Source: Verrucomicrobiota bacterium
GTDB lineage: Bacteria; Verrucomicrobiota; Verrucomicrobiia; CAIQCK01
Length of the DNA: 64,000 bases
Assembly (NCBI GenBank): GCA_016235595.1
Contig: JACRJX010000040.1
Location: 124,001-188,000, forward strand
Direction of reading: 5' to 3'
The notes under the pieces: model-generated
What the model was told of the DNA's origin: nothing
The model's database searches: none
Seen by the model: the letters and a program-made list of their open reading frames with translations, nothing else
In this document: piece by piece, positions 8,687 through 17,359 of the stretch
Numbering within the stretch: the first letter of the stretch is position 1
Layout: the number at the start of each line of letters is the position of its first letter
Position numbers and translations under genes: made by a program

Positions 8687-9153
8687 CATCGCGAGATGTC
8701 AGCCTGGCCGAGGACGGCGACGCCGGCTTTCGCCAGCACGTCGCAGGCAAATTCCGCGTCCTCGACATGCAGCAGCAGAACGGCCTTGCCACGCGGCCGA
8801 ACCATCAGGGAATAGGTGAACTCGATATTGATTTCGGCGGTGAGCAGAACACTCAGAACCGCGGCCAGTTTCTCCGGTCCCCGCGGCAGTTCCACGGCAA
8901 TCGCGTCACTCTCGGTAGCAGCGAAGTTCTTCTGCGCCAGCACATCTTTGCAGCGTTCAGGATCGTCCACCACCATGCGCAGCACGGCGGAATCGGCCAC
9001 GTTGATTACATCGAGCCCGCAGATGTGAACGTTGACCTCCGCGAGCGATTTCGCCAGTTCCAACAGCGCGCCAACCTGGTTTGGAAGAAACACCGAGAAG
9101 TGACGCACCCTCGGTCCACGCAGGGCTTCAGTCGTTTTCGCTGCTGCTGGCAT
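8686..9153 (-). CDS. tandem ACT-domain protein
   Basis: A 155-residue protein with two ACT-like beta-alpha-beta units (about residues 17-85 and 86-150). The first contains FSVFLPNQVGALLELAKSLA, the classic ACT start followed by a helix. The pattern resembles stand-alone ACT proteins that bind amino acids and act as sensors, but no catalytic domain is fused. The start at 9153 has AGGA about 7 nt upstream; the longer open frame reaches back into the divergent NicO gene and is not credible. The 141 nt to the divergent gene at 9295 must hold both promoters. Confidence 0.8.
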   Translation of the reverse strand: MPAAAKTTEALRGPRVRHFSVFLPNQVGALLELAKSLAEVNVHICGLDVINVADSAVLRMVVDDPERCKDVLAQKNFAATESDAIAVELPRGPEKLAAVLSVLLTAEINIEFTYSLMVRPRGKAVLLLHVEDAEFACDVLAKAGVAVLGQADISR

Positions 9154-9294
9154 ATCAATTCCTGTCTGCTGAGTTCGGCGGCGAGAAAATACGCAAATCC
9201 ACGGCTGAAGCAAATACGAACTGTCGCGGTTTGCCGGCGAGGCCGTTGACATCCCCTGCCCTTTCGGCGACAGTGCGCGTCTCAAAACATCGTC

Positions 9295-9969
9295 ATGGAG
9301 AGCGCACCGATCAATCTTGTCACCGCGTTCATGCTGGGACTGCTGGACAGTCTCTTCGGTCATAGCCGTGCGTTGATCGCCGGCTATTTTCTGGACGTGC
9401 GGCGGCCCGCAAGCCACGCCTTTTGGCTGGCGCTGACGTTAACGGTGACTCACACGTTCATGTTGGTAGTGCTGGCGTCGGTGGCGTGGTTTGCCCGCAC
9501 GCAAGCGCCGCCGGAAGCATTGGAACATTATCTGGAATCGGTGGCAGCGGCACTGATGGTCGGGCTGGGTCTCTGGATGCTCAGGCGCAACTGGGGCGCG
9601 CCGGGCGACGAATGCTGCCATCTCGATGCCCATCACCATCATCATCACGACGAGGAGACACACGCAAAGTCGCTCACGCAGGTGTGGGTGTTGGGCGTCT
9701 CTGGCAGCCTGGTTCCCTGTGCCAACGGCTGGGCTGTGTTGTTGCAAGTGGCTGCACAGCGAGACCTTCTGGCGGCTGGTGGGGTATTGATCGCCTTCAG
9801 CTGCGGCTTGGGCTTGGCGGTGCTGGCACTAAGTCTGGCGGCGCGGCGCGCGGCGGGACATTTGGCGGCACGGGGTTGGACGCGGCGTTTGCCGCTGATC
9901 AGCGCGATTGTGGTACTAGTGATGGGCCTGATTTCGGCCATTCAGGTGATTGCGGAAATCCACCATTGA
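9295..9969 (+). CDS. NicO/RcnA-type nickel-cobalt exporter-like membrane protein
   Basis: A 224-residue inner-membrane protein with about six hydrophobic segments. Segment 1 contains FMLGLLDSLFGHSRALIAGYF, which matches the H-x4-D-like signature region of the NicO family in degenerate form. Between segments 3 and 4 there is a cytoplasmic loop DAHHHHHHDEETH with six consecutive histidines, typical of metal-binding loops in RcnA and related proteins. LGVSGSLVPCANGW is the conserved GxxP(C) segment seen in this superfamily. Divalent metal efflux is inferred; sulfite exporter relatives are the main alternative. The stop codon lies inside the putative rplU promoter. Confidence 0.75.
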   Translation: MESAPINLVTAFMLGLLDSLFGHSRALIAGYFLDVRRPASHAFWLALTLTVTHTFMLVVLASVAWFARTQAPPEALEHYLESVAAALMVGLGLWMLRRNWGAPGDECCHLDAHHHHHHDEETHAKSLTQVWVLGVSGSLVPCANGWAVLLQVAAQRDLLAAGGVLIAFSCGLGLAVLALSLAARRAAGHLAARGWTRRLPLISAIVVLVMGLISAIQVIAEIHH

Positions 9970-9992
9970 CACCGCGGCGGCGCTTCTATAGT
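9966..9992 (+). promoter_or_regulatory. putative sigma-70 promoter of rplU-rpmA
   Basis: A perfect TTGACA at 9966-9971 is followed after 15 nt by TATAGT at 9987-9992. The spacing is 2 nt short of ideal, but both boxes are strong. The -35 box contains the stop codon of the NicO gene. The predicted transcript would start near 9999 and reach the rplU ATG at 10025 through a leader containing GAAGG as a ribosome binding site. Confidence 0.55.
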
Positions 9993-10024
9993 TTGTCCGG
10001 CCTTTAACGAAGGCGAAAATAATC

Positions 10025-10336
10025 ATGTATGCTGTAGTCGAAACCGGTAGCAAACAATATAGCGTCAAGGCAGGCGACACGCTCGAAGTCGAGTTGTTGT
10101 CCGCGGAAAAAGGCCAGGAAATCACCTTTGACAAGGTCTTGCTGGTCGCCGACGGCGATAAAATCAAGGTCGGCCAACCGATGATCGCGGGCGCAAAAGT
10201 CACCGCCGACGTGGTGGAACAAAAGCGCGGCAAGAAGGTCATCGCCTTCAAAATGCGCCGAACCGAAGGCTATCACCGCACGATCGGTCATCGCCAATCG
10301 CTGACGGTCGTGAAGATCAAGAACATCCAGGCGTAA
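10025..10336 (+). CDS. rplU: 50S ribosomal protein L21
   Basis: A 103-residue protein of the large ribosomal subunit that contacts 23S rRNA. It shows the family hallmarks YAVVETGSKQYSVKAGDTL at the N-terminus and GHRQSLTVVKIKNI at the end, with normal length. The start follows an AACGAAGG ribosome site. rpmA begins 22 nt downstream, the standard L21-L27-Obg order. Confidence 0.98.
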   Translation: MYAVVETGSKQYSVKAGDTLEVELLSAEKGQEITFDKVLLVADGDKIKVGQPMIAGAKVTADVVEQKRGKKVIAFKMRRTEGYHRTIGHRQSLTVVKIKNIQA

Positions 10337-10358
10337 TCGCTGGCACAGAGGAATTTCC

Positions 10359-10634
10359 ATGGCACATAAAAAAGGACAAGGCAGTTGTCGCAACGGGCGC
10401 GATAGCGTCAGCAAGCGGCTGGGCGTGAAGGAGACGGGCGGCTCGTTAGTCACCGCCGGCAGTATCATCGTCCGCCAGCGCGGCAGCAAATTCAAGGCAG
10501 GCGAGAACGTCGGCATCGGCCGCGACTGGAGCATCTATGCAACCGTGGACGGCACGGTGCGCTTCGAGAAGACCGGCAAGCGCATCAGCGTGGAGCCGTT
10601 CGCCGAGCCCGCTGTGGCGGCTGCGGCAAAGTAA
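10359..10634 (+). CDS. rpmA: 50S ribosomal protein L27
   Basis: A 91-residue ribosomal protein located near the peptidyl transferase centre. It shows MAHKKGQGSCRNGRDSVSKR and the GSIIVRQRG motif of L27, and starts directly at Ala after Met without the Firmicute-type cleaved extension. The short C-terminal Ala-rich tail is unremarkable. A good GAGGAA ribosome site precedes the start. Confidence 0.98.
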   Translation: MAHKKGQGSCRNGRDSVSKRLGVKETGGSLVTAGSIIVRQRGSKFKAGENVGIGRDWSIYATVDGTVRFEKTGKRISVEPFAEPAVAAAAK

Positions 10635-10650
10635 CTCATTTCCCATTGCG

Positions 10651-10687
10651 AGGGCCGTCGCGCACCAACGCGGCGGCCCTTTCGTTT
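10651..10687 (+). terminator. hairpin with T-rich tail between rpmA and obg
   Basis: AGGGCCGTCGCG (10651-10662) pairs with CGCGGCGGCCCT (10669-10680) with one mismatch and a 6-nt loop, then TTCGTTT. This looks like an intrinsic terminator or attenuator placed only 7 nt before the obg ATG (10688), so it would both reduce read-through and hide the obg start region. Confidence 0.65.
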
Positions 10688-11791
10688 ATGTTTATCGACC
10701 AGCAGAAAATCTATTCCAGGGCCGGCAATGGTGGCAACGGTTGCGTCAGCTTCCGCCGCGAGAAGTTCATCGAGAAAGGCGGCCCTGACGGCGGCAATGG
10801 CGGTCATGGCGGCGACGTGATTCTCGTTGCGGACAAAAACGCCAACAACCTCGTGGACCTCTACTATAAGCCGCGTCTGCTGGCTGAACGCGGCGGCCAC
10901 GGCGAAGGCAAGCGCAAGCAAGGCAAAAGCGGCCGGTCGCTGGTCATCAAGGTTCCTTGCGGCACGGTCATCCGGCGCCTGCTGTTCACGCCTCTCGCCG
11001 GCTGCAAGTTGATGGTCAAAGGCGAAGCACACATACCCGGCACCGACGTGGAAGTGGAGCGACGCAGGCGAACCATCAAGGTCTCGGCGACACCGACGAC
11101 CGACACGGACATCGTGGCCGACCTGACCGAAGATGGCCAACAAGTCGTGTTGTGCCGCGGCGGGCGAGGCGGACGCGGCAACTGCACGTTCACATCGTCA
11201 ACGCACCAGGCGCCGCGAGAGTTCGAGACCGGCGAGCTTGGCGAAGTGGGCGAGTTTGAGTTGACGCTGAAGATCATCGCGGACGTCGGCCTTGTCGGCT
11301 ATCCCAACGCGGGCAAGAGCACCCTGTTGAGCCGGTTGACGGCAGCACATCCGAAGATCGCCCCCTACCCTTTCACGACGCTGACACCGCAGGTCGGCGT
11401 CACCTACTTCGAAGATCTGGGAAAGCTGACGATTGCGGACGTTCCGGGTTTGATCGAGGGTGCGCACGACAACGTCGGCCTCGGCCATGATTTTCTCCGG
11501 CATATTGAGCGATGCCGATTGCTGCTTCTATTGCTTGATATGGCCGGCGTGGATGGTCGCGACCCGATCGATGATTACCGGAAGCTGCTGAAGGAACTGG
11601 AACTTTACGACCCGGCCATATTGAAAAAGCCGCGTCTGATCGTCGCCAATAAAATGGATTTGCCCGACGCCGCCGCGAACCTGAAGCGGTTCAAGCGCAG
11701 TTTTCGCCGCAAGGTCGTAACCATTTCCGCGCTCGAAAGCCGCGGCTTGGATGAGTTGAAACAGGTATTGCGTTCGCTCAGAGCGGGCTGA
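10688..11791 (+). CDS. obgE: Obg family GTPase (ribosome assembly)
   Basis: A 367-residue GTPase that acts on the 50S subunit and links growth to GTP/ppGpp levels. The glycine-rich Obg fold comes first (AGNGGNGCVSFRREKF, DGGNGGHGGDV), then the G domain with G1 GYPNAGKST, G3 DVPGLIEGA and G4 NKMD. The start at 10688 (MFIDQQKIYSRAG) matches other Obg proteins; the longer frame would begin in the terminator hairpin. It lacks the optional C-terminal OCT domain, ending soon after the G domain. It is downstream of rplU-rpmA, the usual neighbourhood. Confidence 0.97.
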   Translation: MFIDQQKIYSRAGNGGNGCVSFRREKFIEKGGPDGGNGGHGGDVILVADKNANNLVDLYYKPRLLAERGGHGEGKRKQGKSGRSLVIKVPCGTVIRRLLFTPLAGCKLMVKGEAHIPGTDVEVERRRRTIKVSATPTTDTDIVADLTEDGQQVVLCRGGRGGRGNCTFTSSTHQAPREFETGELGEVGEFELTLKIIADVGLVGYPNAGKSTLLSRLTAAHPKIAPYPFTTLTPQVGVTYFEDLGKLTIADVPGLIEGAHDNVGLGHDFLRHIERCRLLLLLLDMAGVDGRDPIDDYRKLLKELELYDPAILKKPRLIVANKMDLPDAAANLKRFKRSFRRKVVTISALESRGLDELKQVLRSLRAG

Positions 11792-11815
11792 CGCGCCCCA
11801 TCTCCCCGACAAATA

Positions 11816-13768
11816 TCAGTGCTTTCTTGCGGAACCGTTGCCGAGAACCTCGCGAATCTTCTGTGTCAACCGCGCCGCCGAGAACGGTTTTTCCAGAAAT
11901 GCCGCGCCCGTTTGCAGGACACCGCTGTTGTCGAGCGCATCGCCCGTGTAACCGGACACGAAAAGAATACGGGTGCCGGGCCGGAGCTGTTTGAGTTGGT
12001 CCGCCAACTCCTTGCCACCCATCTGCGGCATGATCACGTCCGTCACCATGATATCAATCGTACGACTGACCTGTTCATGAAGCACGCGTAGTGCATCGGT
12101 TCCGTTCCGCGCCTCCAGCACCACATAGCCCGCATCGCGCAACAAACGAACTGCGAATTCCCTCACGCGATCTTCGTCTTCGACCAGCAAAACGGTCTCT
12201 GAGCCGGTCTGGACAACATCCGCATTCGCTGGCGGTTTGTCGTCATCGGCTGTGCCGGAAACCGCCGGCAGGTAGACCTTGAAGGCCGAGCCATGCCCCG
12301 GCTCGGTGTAAACGTGGATATAGCCGCCGCTTTGCTTGATGATGCCGTGGCAGGTGGCCAGGCCCAGGCCGGTGCCTTTGTTATGATCTTTCGTGGTAAA
12401 GAATGGCTCGAATATATGGCTGCGGACTTCCTCACTCATGCCAGTGCCGGTGTCTGTGACAATGAGCGCAGTGTAATGGCCCGAAGGAATGCCGCCTTCG
12501 CTCAGTTGGCTCGGCATGTCCTGCACCATGGAGGCTGTTTCGATGGTCAACTTGCCGCCTGACGGCATCGCGTCGCGGGCATTGATGGCGAGGTTCATGA
12601 TCACCTGCTCGATCTGGCCGGGGTCCACTTTCACAAGGCCGATCGTCTCATCCAGTTGCATCCTCAACTCGACGTCTTCGCCGATCAACCGGCGCAACAT
12701 CTTCTCGATGCCAGCGACAACCTTGTTCAGGTTGATGACTTTGGGGTCGAGCAATTGCTTGCGGCTGAGCGCCAACAGTTGGCGCGTCAGCGTGGCGGCG
12801 CGCTCGGCGGAGGATTGTATTTCATCCACCTCGCGCCGCAGCGTCGGGTTTCCCTCAAGCTTCTGTGAGAGCATCGTCGCATAACCGCCGATAACGGTCA
12901 GGATGTTGTTGAAATCGTGCGCAACACCGCCCGCGAGCCGCCCGACCGCCTCCATCTTCTGCGCCTTGTGAAGCAGTTCTTCGCTTTGCCGCAAAGCATC
13001 CTCTGTTCGCTTGCGCTCGCTGACATCGAGGATTTGCGAAAGGAAATACAGGGGCCCGCCATGCTGGTCGCGCAGCAACGAAACCGACCAGTAGGTCCAG
13101 ACGGTGCCGCCACGCTTGTGCACGAACCGTCTCTCCATCTGCGCCGGCTGTCCACCCGCCACCAATGTCTCCAACAGCCTCTGGCTGGATTGGAGATCGT
13201 CCGGATGCACGATCGTCGGGAAAGACATCCCCAACAGTTCGGCCACGCTGTATCCGAACATATCGCAGAGGGATCGGTTGACCCGCAGGAAACGCCCGTC
13301 GGCCGAGGTCAGGGCCATGCCTGGCACGGCGCCATAAAACGCGCTACGGAACCTCATCTCGCTGACCTGCAAGGACTCCTGGGTCCGGGATCGCTCCAAA
13401 GCATAGCGAATGCACCGTTCCAGCGTGCGCGCATCAATGTGATCCTTCGGCAGGTAATCCGATGCGCCGATTTTCATCGCCGCCATGTCAATCTCGTGAT
13501 CGCCCTGGCCGGTCATCAAGACCATCGGCGCTTTGTTGCCGCGGTTGATTGCCTCCCGCATCAACTCCAAGCCGTCGTGCACACCCAGCCTGTAATCCAC
13601 CAACCAAATCGCATGCTGATCCGCCTCCAAAACGCCCAGCGCGGCATCATAGCTCGATGCCCAATCCACCGCATAACGATTTCCGGGAATCCCACCCAGC
13701 AGCTCGCGTATGAGGACGTAAAAATCCTCCTCGTCATCCACCAGCAGAACGCGAATCGTCTCAGCCAT
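11816..13768 (-). CDS. hybrid sensor kinase: REC-PAS-HisKA-HATPase-REC
   Basis: A 650-residue cytoplasmic signalling protein without membrane segments. In order it has an N-terminal receiver (VLLVDDEEDF; phospho-Asp in LVDYRLG), a PAS domain (about 140-260, AFYGAVPGMALTSADGRFLR), a PAC-like segment, a HisKA dimerisation helix with VAHDFNNILTVIGGY (phospho-His), an HATPase (NLAINARDAM, DTGTGMS, GTGLGLATCHGI) and a C-terminal receiver (VLLVEDEDRVRE; Asp in VTDVIMP). The start at 13768 follows GGGAG. The receiver at both ends suggests it takes phosphate from or passes it to another kinase. No partner regulator is adjacent. It ends 24 nt from the convergent obg gene. Confidence 0.93.
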   Translation of the reverse strand: MAETIRVLLVDDEEDFYVLIRELLGGIPGNRYAVDWASSYDAALGVLEADQHAIWLVDYRLGVHDGLELMREAINRGNKAPMVLMTGQGDHEIDMAAMKIGASDYLPKDHIDARTLERCIRYALERSRTQESLQVSEMRFRSAFYGAVPGMALTSADGRFLRVNRSLCDMFGYSVAELLGMSFPTIVHPDDLQSSQRLLETLVAGGQPAQMERRFVHKRGGTVWTYWSVSLLRDQHGGPLYFLSQILDVSERKRTEDALRQSEELLHKAQKMEAVGRLAGGVAHDFNNILTVIGGYATMLSQKLEGNPTLRREVDEIQSSAERAATLTRQLLALSRKQLLDPKVINLNKVVAGIEKMLRRLIGEDVELRMQLDETIGLVKVDPGQIEQVIMNLAINARDAMPSGGKLTIETASMVQDMPSQLSEGGIPSGHYTALIVTDTGTGMSEEVRSHIFEPFFTTKDHNKGTGLGLATCHGIIKQSGGYIHVYTEPGHGSAFKVYLPAVSGTADDDKPPANADVVQTGSETVLLVEDEDRVREFAVRLLRDAGYVVLEARNGTDALRVLHEQVSRTIDIMVTDVIMPQMGGKELADQLKQLRPGTRILFVSGYTGDALDNSGVLQTGAAFLEKPFSAARLTQKIREVLGNGSARKH

Positions 13769-13932
13769 GGCCTGTCTCCCTTCTCTTACGCCGGAGCGCA
13801 GTCCCTGCCAAACCTGCAATTCCACATGTCCCGCTCGGTTTCATACGCCTTTGACTCGACCACTTCGCAAAAACCACGAGAAAGTTAAGTTTTGGGTTGC
13901 CAGGAGACAAGCTCCATGTTGGCCCGCAGCCG

Positions 13933-14673
13933 TTAGCTGGTCTGCTTCCGCAGCAGAATCAATCCACCCATCGCCATGCCCAGCAGTCCGATCGTCACAC
14001 CACCCTCCGGCACTGAACCGCCGCCGCTCACCGGATCAATCAAACCTTGTCCCACGTTTCCGGGGAATCCGCTCGGATTGGGCTTGAGCCAGTAACTGCT
14101 GATCGCCGAATAGTCGGACCCGCTCAGCGATGCCAAATACGTGTTCGCATCCGCCAGCACTGCGGCGTAGTTCACCGAACGCACCCGCAGGTTCCCGCTA
14201 TTGAAATCAAAGTTGCCCTGCTGCAACCCCGTGCTGTCATAGAGGCTCTTCCAAACCGCCAGCGCCAGGCCGGCTGCTGCAACTGGATCGGCTGAAGCCG
14301 CCGTTCCATACTTGTCCACCAGGAAGGCGGCGTTTTGGAAACCGCCCTCGCCCCAAGGATTCCGGGTATCGAGTCCCGATTGGCCAGCGCCCACGATCCT
14401 GTCGAAATTCGCAGATTGGGAGGTATTGAGGGTGCCCGCCAAGTCGGTGCAATAGGTCCAAATGGATTGGTGGTCGGCACCGACGGAAGCATCGGCCGTG
14501 GTTACATGAATGGCGGTGGCGGTCTGGTTGTCGTAGCGGACGCCGCGGAGGGTAAGGTTGGCCTTGTAGTTCCAACTCTGAACGTTATCCACAGTGTAAG
14601 TGATGGCGTAAGAGGTGGTGACGGAGAAGGCCAAAAGGGCCGCACCGATTTTGATTGTCAAGCTGGCTTTCAT
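13933..14673 (-). CDS. PEP-CTERM-type sorted extracellular protein
   Basis: A 246-residue secreted protein with a signal peptide (MKASLTIKIGAALLAFSVTTSYA) and a C-terminal sorting tail made of VPEGG, a hydrophobic helix and a basic end (LLRKQ), the PEP-CTERM/VPxxG architecture handled by exosortase. The middle has a Cys in WTYCTDLAG and a motif AAGLALAVWKSLYD resembling the AxLQLAIWxxxYD segment of thioester-like PEP-CTERM proteins. An AAGGA lies 11 nt before the ATG at 14673; two ATGs lie 9-12 nt upstream. The function is probably surface or matrix exposed, with no enzyme motif seen. The 292 nt upstream to aroQ contain the divergent promoters and no gene. Confidence 0.8.
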   Translation of the reverse strand: MKASLTIKIGAALLAFSVTTSYAITYTVDNVQSWNYKANLTLRGVRYDNQTATAIHVTTADASVGADHQSIWTYCTDLAGTLNTSQSANFDRIVGAGQSGLDTRNPWGEGGFQNAAFLVDKYGTAASADPVAAAGLALAVWKSLYDSTGLQQGNFDFNSGNLRVRSVNYAAVLADANTYLASLSGSDYSAISSYWLKPNPSGFPGNVGQGLIDPVSGGGSVPEGGVTIGLLGMAMGGLILLRKQTS

Positions 14674-14965
14674 ATTCTTCATCATCCTTGCGTGACAGGG
14701 CAGGCCTGATTGCCGCGTTTCTGTCCACCTTGGAATAGGCAGGTGTCGTGCCACGCGATGGGAACCGGACAGGAAGGAAACGAGAAACCCTAGAAATACG
14801 CCTGTGTTTCCAAGGAGAAACGTTGCTTCGATTGGAAAAAGGGACCTATAGGAAGGAGTTGCTGTCTGCAATCTCACCGTGCATTGCCATTGCAAATGCA
14901 AGGACGTTGCATTGACGGCCCTCCTGAAAGCTAGACTTCGCTCGTCGAGTTGCTAAACTGACCTT

Positions 14966-15415
14966 GTGAGGATTCTCTTCGTTAACGGGCCAAACTTGAA
15001 GCTGCTGGGTCGGCGGGAAACGGGGATCTATGGCCGCACCAGCCTTGCTGAGATCAAGAAGCGCGTGCTCCAACGCGCCCGCACCCTTCGCGTGCTTGTG
15101 GATTTTCGTCAATCCAACCACGAAGGCGACTTGGTGGACCTGATCGGTGCCGCGCCCGGCCGCTACAGCGCCATCGTCATCAATCCCGCCGCTTATACCC
15201 ATACCAGTGTGGCGTTGCGTGATGCGATTGCGGCGGTGGGCTTGCCTACGGTAGAGATTCATCTTTCCAACATTCATGCGCGCGAGAATTTTCGCCGCCG
15301 GTCGTTGACTGCGCCGGTTTGCGCGGGCCAGATTTGTGGTTTTGGACCGCTCAGCTACCTGCTCGGACTCGAAGCAGCCGTGTCCCTGGCAAAATCTACT
15401 GGAAAACGACCTTGA
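14966..15415 (+). CDS. aroQ: 3-dehydroquinate dehydratase, type II
   Basis: A 149-residue shikimate-pathway enzyme that dehydrates 3-dehydroquinate. It shows NGPNLKLLGRRETGIYG (with the catalytic Tyr), VINPAAYTHTSVALRDAI and the catalytic His segment VEIHLSNIHARENFR. It starts with GTG at 14966 and has no Shine-Dalgarno sequence. A TAAACT box at 14954-14959 suggests the transcript may begin at or next to the GTG, that is, leaderless. It is upstream of accB by 60 nt, the common aroQ-accB-accC arrangement. Confidence 0.96.
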   Translation: MRILFVNGPNLKLLGRRETGIYGRTSLAEIKKRVLQRARTLRVLVDFRQSNHEGDLVDLIGAAPGRYSAIVINPAAYTHTSVALRDAIAAVGLPTVEIHLSNIHARENFRRRSLTAPVCAGQICGFGPLSYLLGLEAAVSLAKSTGKRP

Positions 15416-15475
15416 TTTTTTCGCCCCGCTCCTGATAGCCTCTTAACCCTAATCTCGAATCAGAGGAGACATTAC

Positions 15476-15946
15476 GTGGATCTCGAAGAGATCAAACAAA
15501 TTATAGCGTTAATGAAACGCAACGAGTTGACGGAGTTCGAGCTTGAGCGCGAAGGCGGCAAGATTCGCATCAAGCGCGGTCCGAACGGCTCCGCCCAGTC
15601 CGACACGGCAGTGATGCAGATGCCCGTGCAGGCGGCGCCTGTGATGATTGCCCCCACGGCGGCCGCGCCCGTGGCTGCGGCTGTCGCCGCGCCTCCATCT
15701 GACACCGTCGAAATCAAATCACCGATGGTTGGCACTTTCTACCGCGCCCCGTCTCCGGACGCCGCTCCGTTCATTGAGGTGGGCGGGGTGGTCAACGAAG
15801 AAACTGTCGTTTGCATCATCGAAGCAATGAAGGTGATGAACGAAATCAAAGCCGAAATCAAAGGCGTCATCACCGAGGTGCTCGTGGAGAACGCCAAAGC
15901 CGTGGAATTCGGCCAGCCGCTCTTCCGCGTACGCAAGACTGCATAA
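15476..15946 (+). CDS. accB: biotin carboxyl carrier protein of acetyl-CoA carboxylase
   Basis: A 156-residue BCCP. It has an N-terminal helical part (MDLEEIKQIIALMKRNELTE), an Ala/Pro-rich flexible linker (about 55-80) and a biotinyl domain with the biotin-accepting Lys in EAMKVMNEI near residue 120. It carries CO2 between biotin carboxylase and carboxyltransferase in the first step of fatty-acid synthesis. The start is GTG at 15476, preceded by a strong AGAGGAGA site. accC follows after 39 nt. Confidence 0.97.
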   Translation: MDLEEIKQIIALMKRNELTEFELEREGGKIRIKRGPNGSAQSDTAVMQMPVQAAPVMIAPTAAAPVAAAVAAPPSDTVEIKSPMVGTFYRAPSPDAAPFIEVGGVVNEETVVCIIEAMKVMNEIKAEIKGVITEVLVENAKAVEFGQPLFRVRKTA

Positions 15947-15985
15947 CGCAGTCCCCGCGTTGAGCCGCACTCGTTTCTCTGCGTC

Positions 15986-17359
15986 ATGTTCGAGAAAATC
16001 CTTATCGCCAACCGCGGTGAAATCGCCGTCCGCATCATTCGCGCCTGCCGCGAGATGGGCATCCGGACGCTTGCCGTTTTCTCTGAGGCGGATGCGACCT
16101 CGATGCACGTTCAACTCGCCGACGAAGCCATCTGCATCGGGCCGGCGCCCAGCGCAGAGAGTTACCTGAAGATTGACCGCATCATCAGTGCCGCTGAATT
16201 GGGCGACGTGGACGCCATTCATCCCGGTTACGGCTTCCTCGCAGAGAATGCCCACTTCGCCGAGGTCTGCGAGAACTGCAACATCAAGTTCATCGGCCCG
16301 CGTTCCTCCGTCATCAAGATGATGGGCGACAAAGCCGTCGCCAAGGAAGCCGCCCGCAAAGCCGGCGCGCCAGTCGTGCCCGGCAGCGATGGTCCCGTCA
16401 GCTCTGAGCACGATGCCGTCAAGCTCGCCAAGCGCATCGGTTACCCGGTCATCGTCAAAGCCGTCGGCGGTGGCGGCGGTCGCGGCATGCGCATTGCCCA
16501 CAACGACGTTTCGCTCCAGAAAGGTTTCCATACGGCGCGCACCGAGGCGGAGCGCGCCTTTTCCAACCCGGCGGTTTACCTCGAGAAATACATCGAGCTG
16601 CCGCGCCATATCGAAGTTCAGATTCTTGGCGACCAGAAGGGCAAAGTGCTGCACCTCTTCGAGCGCGAATGCTCCATCCAGCGCCGCCACCAGAAGCTGA
16701 TCGAGGAGTCCCCTTCCCCGGCCCTCGACGAGAGCTTGCGCAAGTACATCACCAAGGCCGCCGTCCGCATCGCCGAAAAAGTGGAATACACCAGCGCCGG
16801 CACCATCGAGTTCCTTCTCGACACCAAGGGCCACTTCTACTTCATCGAGATGAACACCCGTCTCCAAGTGGAACATCCGGTGACGGAGGAAGCGGTGGGT
16901 ATTGACGTCGTCAAGGAACAAATCCGCATCGCCGCCGGTGAACCTCTTCTCTACGAGCAACGCGACCTTCGCATCATGCGCCACGCCATCGAGTGCCGCA
17001 TCAACGCGGAGGATCCGGCAAACGACTTCCGGCCCAGTCCCGGCCGCATTGAGTCTTACTACTGCCCGGGCGGTCCCGGTGTGCGCGTGGACAGCCATTG
17101 CTATGCCGGCTACACCATCCCGCCCACCTACGACTCGATGATCGGCAAGCTCATCGCCTATGGTCGCGACCGTCGCTCGGCTATTGACCGGATGAGTCGC
17201 GCCCTCAGCGAGTATTCCATCCAGGGCGTCAAGACCACCATCCCGCTCCAACGCGCCATCATGCAGGACCCCGATTTCCGGCGCGGCCGTTATTCCACTG
17301 GCTTCATCGATCACTTCCTCGGCACCAAGCAGATCGAGCCGGTCGAACCCGAAGCATGA
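15986..17359 (+). CDS. accC: biotin carboxylase subunit of acetyl-CoA carboxylase
   Basis: A 457-residue ATP-grasp enzyme that carboxylates the biotin on AccB. It has the N-terminal MFEKILIANRGEIAVRIIRA, the GYGFLAENAHFAEVC region, the glycine-rich ATP loop VGGGGGRGMR, and EMNTRLQVEHPVTEE with catalytic residues. Length is typical (about 450). Its last codon overlaps the thiE start in ATGA at 17356-17359, implying coupled translation. The partner carboxyltransferase genes are not in this window. Confidence 0.98.
   Translation: MFEKILIANRGEIAVRIIRACREMGIRTLAVFSEADATSMHVQLADEAICIGPAPSAESYLKIDRIISAAELGDVDAIHPGYGFLAENAHFAEVCENCNIKFIGPRSSVIKMMGDKAVAKEAARKAGAPVVPGSDGPVSSEHDAVKLAKRIGYPVIVKAVGGGGGRGMRIAHNDVSLQKGFHTARTEAERAFSNPAVYLEKYIELPRHIEVQILGDQKGKVLHLFERECSIQRRHQKLIEESPSPALDESLRKYITKAAVRIAEKVEYTSAGTIEFLLDTKGHFYFIEMNTRLQVEHPVTEEAVGIDVVKEQIRIAAGEPLLYEQRDLRIMRHAIECRINAEDPANDFRPSPGRIESYYCPGGPGVRVDSHCYAGYTIPPTYDSMIGKLIAYGRDRRSAIDRMSRALSEYSIQGVKTTIPLQRAIMQDPDFRRGRYSTGFIDHFLGTKQIEPVEPEA

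Noticed and set aside
9630..9650. His6 stretch in the NicO-like gene as a cloning tag or assembly artefact
   Set aside because: It lies in a cytoplasmic loop of a metal exporter family where His-rich loops are normal, with natural codon mixing.
15719..17314. 531-codon minus-strand frame across accB/accC
   Set aside because: Composition is mirror-image of biotin carboxylase (Asp/Gly/Val-rich) without any family motif.
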